This document shows positions 62,314-64,000 of a stretch of 64,000 nt of DNA, piece by piece. Source of the DNA: Hamadaea tsunoensis DSM 44101 (GTDB taxonomy: Bacteria; Actinomycetota; Actinomycetes; Mycobacteriales; Micromonosporaceae); NCBI RefSeq assembly GCF_000428945.1, contig NZ_AUAX01000017.1:1-64000 (forward strand), given 5' to 3'. The stretch's first letter is position 1. Every line of letters begins with the position of its first letter. The position numbers were made by a program, and so were the translations under genes. The notes under the pieces are model-generated. The model was not told where the DNA came from. It made no database searches and saw only the letters and a program-made list of their open reading frames with translations.

Positions 62314-63951
62314 TCAGCCGCCTTGTTCGGGTGCCGGTTCCAGCCGGGTGGCCCCCGGCGACGGCTCCTCCTCGGCGGCTGCCACGGCCTGTCCACCGGG
62401 ATGCCGTAGCGCCACCAGGAGTGTCAGGAACAGCGCCAAAGCCATACCCCACAACACATACTTGGTCGCCGTCGCGTAATCCTGCATGACCGCCGTGTTG
62501 AGCTGGTCACGGATCGCGGCCGGCGCGTCGCTCACACTTCCACCGCTCCCGTTGACGGCGGTGTTCGCCGCCGACTGGGCCTGGCCGGCCGGGACTCCCA
62601 ACCCCTCAAGCGAGGATGTCAGCCGGTCGATGAAGACGTCGGACAGCAGCGTACCGAGGATGGCGACGCCCAGCGCCGAGCCGTAGTTGCGGATCGTCTG
62701 CGTGATGCCGGTGACCTCGCCGTACGAGGCCCCGATGGCGCGGTTGACGGCGTCGGTGGAGGCCGGGCCGACGATCAGTCCCAGCCCGGCACCGGACAGG
62801 ACGATGTAGGGCCACTGCGCGCCGAGGCTCAGGTCGGTGACGCTGTTGGCCCACAGGCCGAAGGCGATCGTCGCGACGGCGGAGCCGAGGATGACGGGCC
62901 GCCGGGCGCCGCCGCGGTCGAGCATGCGGCCGCCGATCTGGGCGGCCGGTGCGAATCCGGCGAAGATGAGCAGCAGGTACAGGCCGGCGTTGTTGGCGTT
63001 GAAGCCGAGCGACACCTGGGCGTAGACGCTGGCGAAGAAGAACACGGGGACGAACGCCATCATCGAGAAGAAGAGCACCAGGTTGTCGACGTTGAAGGCG
63101 CGGCTGGCGAAGACCTTCATCTGGATGAGCGGGTTGCGCTGGCGTACCTCGAAGAGCACGAACAGCACGATGAACGCGACGCCGGCGACGATGCACAGGA
63201 TGGTCTTCCACGAGCCCCAGCCCCATACCTGGGCCTGCTCGAAGCCGAGGACCGACAGTGCCATGCCCACGGTGATGATCGCGGCGCCGGTCCAGTCGAT
63301 GCGCGCGTTCCTTCTCTTGTCGGGAATGTGGGCGAACCAGGCGAGGACGAGGGCGGCGACGGCGACCGGGATGTTGATCCAGAAGATCGCGCGCCAGGTC
63401 CACTGCGTCAGGTAGCCGCCCGCGATCGGGCCGATGGCGGTCAGGCCGCCGCTGATGGCGAAGAAGATGGCCAGGGCGCGGCCGCGCTCGTTCACGGGGA
63501 AGGCGGAGACGACGATCGCCAGCGCCGCCGGGACCATGAGGGCGGCCGAGACGCCTTGCACCACGCGGAAGGCGATGATCCACGGCTCGGCGGCCGAACC
63601 GGTCGGGGTGAGGCCGCACAGTGCCGACGCGGCGGCGAATCCGATCACTCCGACGATCATCATGCGCCGCGGCCCGACGACGTCGGCGATCCGGCCACCG
63701 AGGGCGAAAGTCGCCGCAAGCGCGAGAAGGTACGCGTTCACGATCCAGCGCGTACCTTCGCGGGACAGACCGAGCTCGTCCTGGATCGTGGGCGCCGCGA
63801 TCGACACGATGGTCTGGTCGATGAACGTCATCGCCACCGCGAAGAGCGTTGCCGCGAGCGTCAGGTACTTGGAGTCGCGCTCAGGAGGCACTCGCTCCAC
63901 GCTACGCGGACCGGCGGCCCCGGGAGCACGAATGCGCAGCTCGAACGCCAT
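62314..63951 (-). CDS. DHA2-family (EmrB/QacA-type) MFS multidrug transporter
   Basis: 545 residues with 14 predicted helices. Motif A-like GGRIADVVGPRRMMIVG, motif B region FRVVQGVSAALMVPAALAIV, and motif C-like GGLTAIGPIAGGYLTQWTWRAIFWIN are those of DHA2 drug:H+ antiporters. The N-terminus is cytoplasmic and basic; the C-terminus is soluble. It is the last gene in the window and might export a small toxic compound; no regulator lies in the 49 bp visible upstream. Confidence 0.93.
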   Translation of the reverse strand: MAFELRIRAPGAAGPRSVERVPPERDSKYLTLAATLFAVAMTFIDQTIVSIAAPTIQDELGLSREGTRWIVNAYLLALAATFALGGRIADVVGPRRMMIVGVIGFAAASALCGLTPTGSAAEPWIIAFRVVQGVSAALMVPAALAIVVSAFPVNERGRALAIFFAISGGLTAIGPIAGGYLTQWTWRAIFWINIPVAVAALVLAWFAHIPDKRRNARIDWTGAAIITVGMALSVLGFEQAQVWGWGSWKTILCIVAGVAFIVLFVLFEVRQRNPLIQMKVFASRAFNVDNLVLFFSMMAFVPVFFFASVYAQVSLGFNANNAGLYLLLIFAGFAPAAQIGGRMLDRGGARRPVILGSAVATIAFGLWANSVTDLSLGAQWPYIVLSGAGLGLIVGPASTDAVNRAIGASYGEVTGITQTIRNYGSALGVAILGTLLSDVFIDRLTSSLEGLGVPAGQAQSAANTAVNGSGGSVSDAPAAIRDQLNTAVMQDYATATKYVLWGMALALFLTLLVALRHPGGQAVAAAEEEPSPGATRLEPAPEQGG

Positions 63952-64000
63952 GTGGAGGCACGGGATCGGTCAACGGCATCCACGTACGCCCAAAGGCGTG

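Overview
The window is 64 kb of very GC-rich DNA from an actinomycete. Codon use is strongly GC3-biased, CGTACG/GTACGC words are frequent, and GTG starts and ATGA/GTGA gene overlaps are common. The gene set (SARP-LuxR regulator, SigE-family sigma factor, DUF5999, nSTAND1-WD40 and WapA-like RHS proteins, nitrate reductase fused to a CysJ-like flavoprotein) suggests Micromonosporaceae (Actinoplanes or Micromonospora relatives). The genus is inference. No rRNA, tRNA, CRISPR array or insertion sequence was seen.

Layout. (1) 1-11.7 kb is mixed chromosome: a GH62 arabinofuranosidase with a cellulose-binding module (cut by the window edge), a DUF4173 membrane protein, an HTH-nSTAND1-WD40 protein, a CGNR regulator divergent from an arginase-family gene, an orphan mraY and a VOC protein. 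(2) 11.85-18.15 kb, minus strand, is a tightly overlapped seven-gene operon and the main discovery. It starts with a short helical-leader protein carrying 46 prolines in three runs. Next comes a tetrapyrrole-methylase-type methyltransferase that aligns well with the split-borosin alpha-N-methyltransferase SonM. Then follow a Stf0 sulfotransferase, a DUF6445 protein, a 2OG-Fe(II) oxygenase, an SDR and a B12-binding radical SAM RiPP-maturation protein. I read it as a new composite RiPP (split borosin plus radical SAM, oxygenases and sulfotransferase). (3) 18.3-23.7 kb holds the nitrate reductase/flavoprotein fusion and a sigma factor with its membrane partner. (4) 23.9-32.7 kb is a single 2,934-residue secreted SpvB/RHS-repeat protein with a C-terminal domain I cannot name, followed by a terminator and two related palindromic elements. 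(5) 33.4-47.1 kb holds a SARP-LuxR regulator and many small regulators and enzymes, several with visible operators.

(6) 47.2-60.8 kb is a cell-wall salvage island. A two-domain GNAT, two paralogous MurR/RpiR regulators, MurQ, a five-gene peptide-type ABC importer, AnmK and two beta-lactamase-fold serine hydrolases lie together. The plausible flow is import of anhydro-muropeptides or muropeptides, trimming by the serine hydrolases, AnmK making MurNAc-6-phosphate and MurQ converting it to GlcNAc-6-phosphate, with MurNAc-6P-type ligands sensed by the SIS-domain regulators. (7) 60.9-64 kb holds a ComB-like phosphatase, a decayed secreted-protein gene and a DHA2 (EmrB/QacA) efflux transporter.
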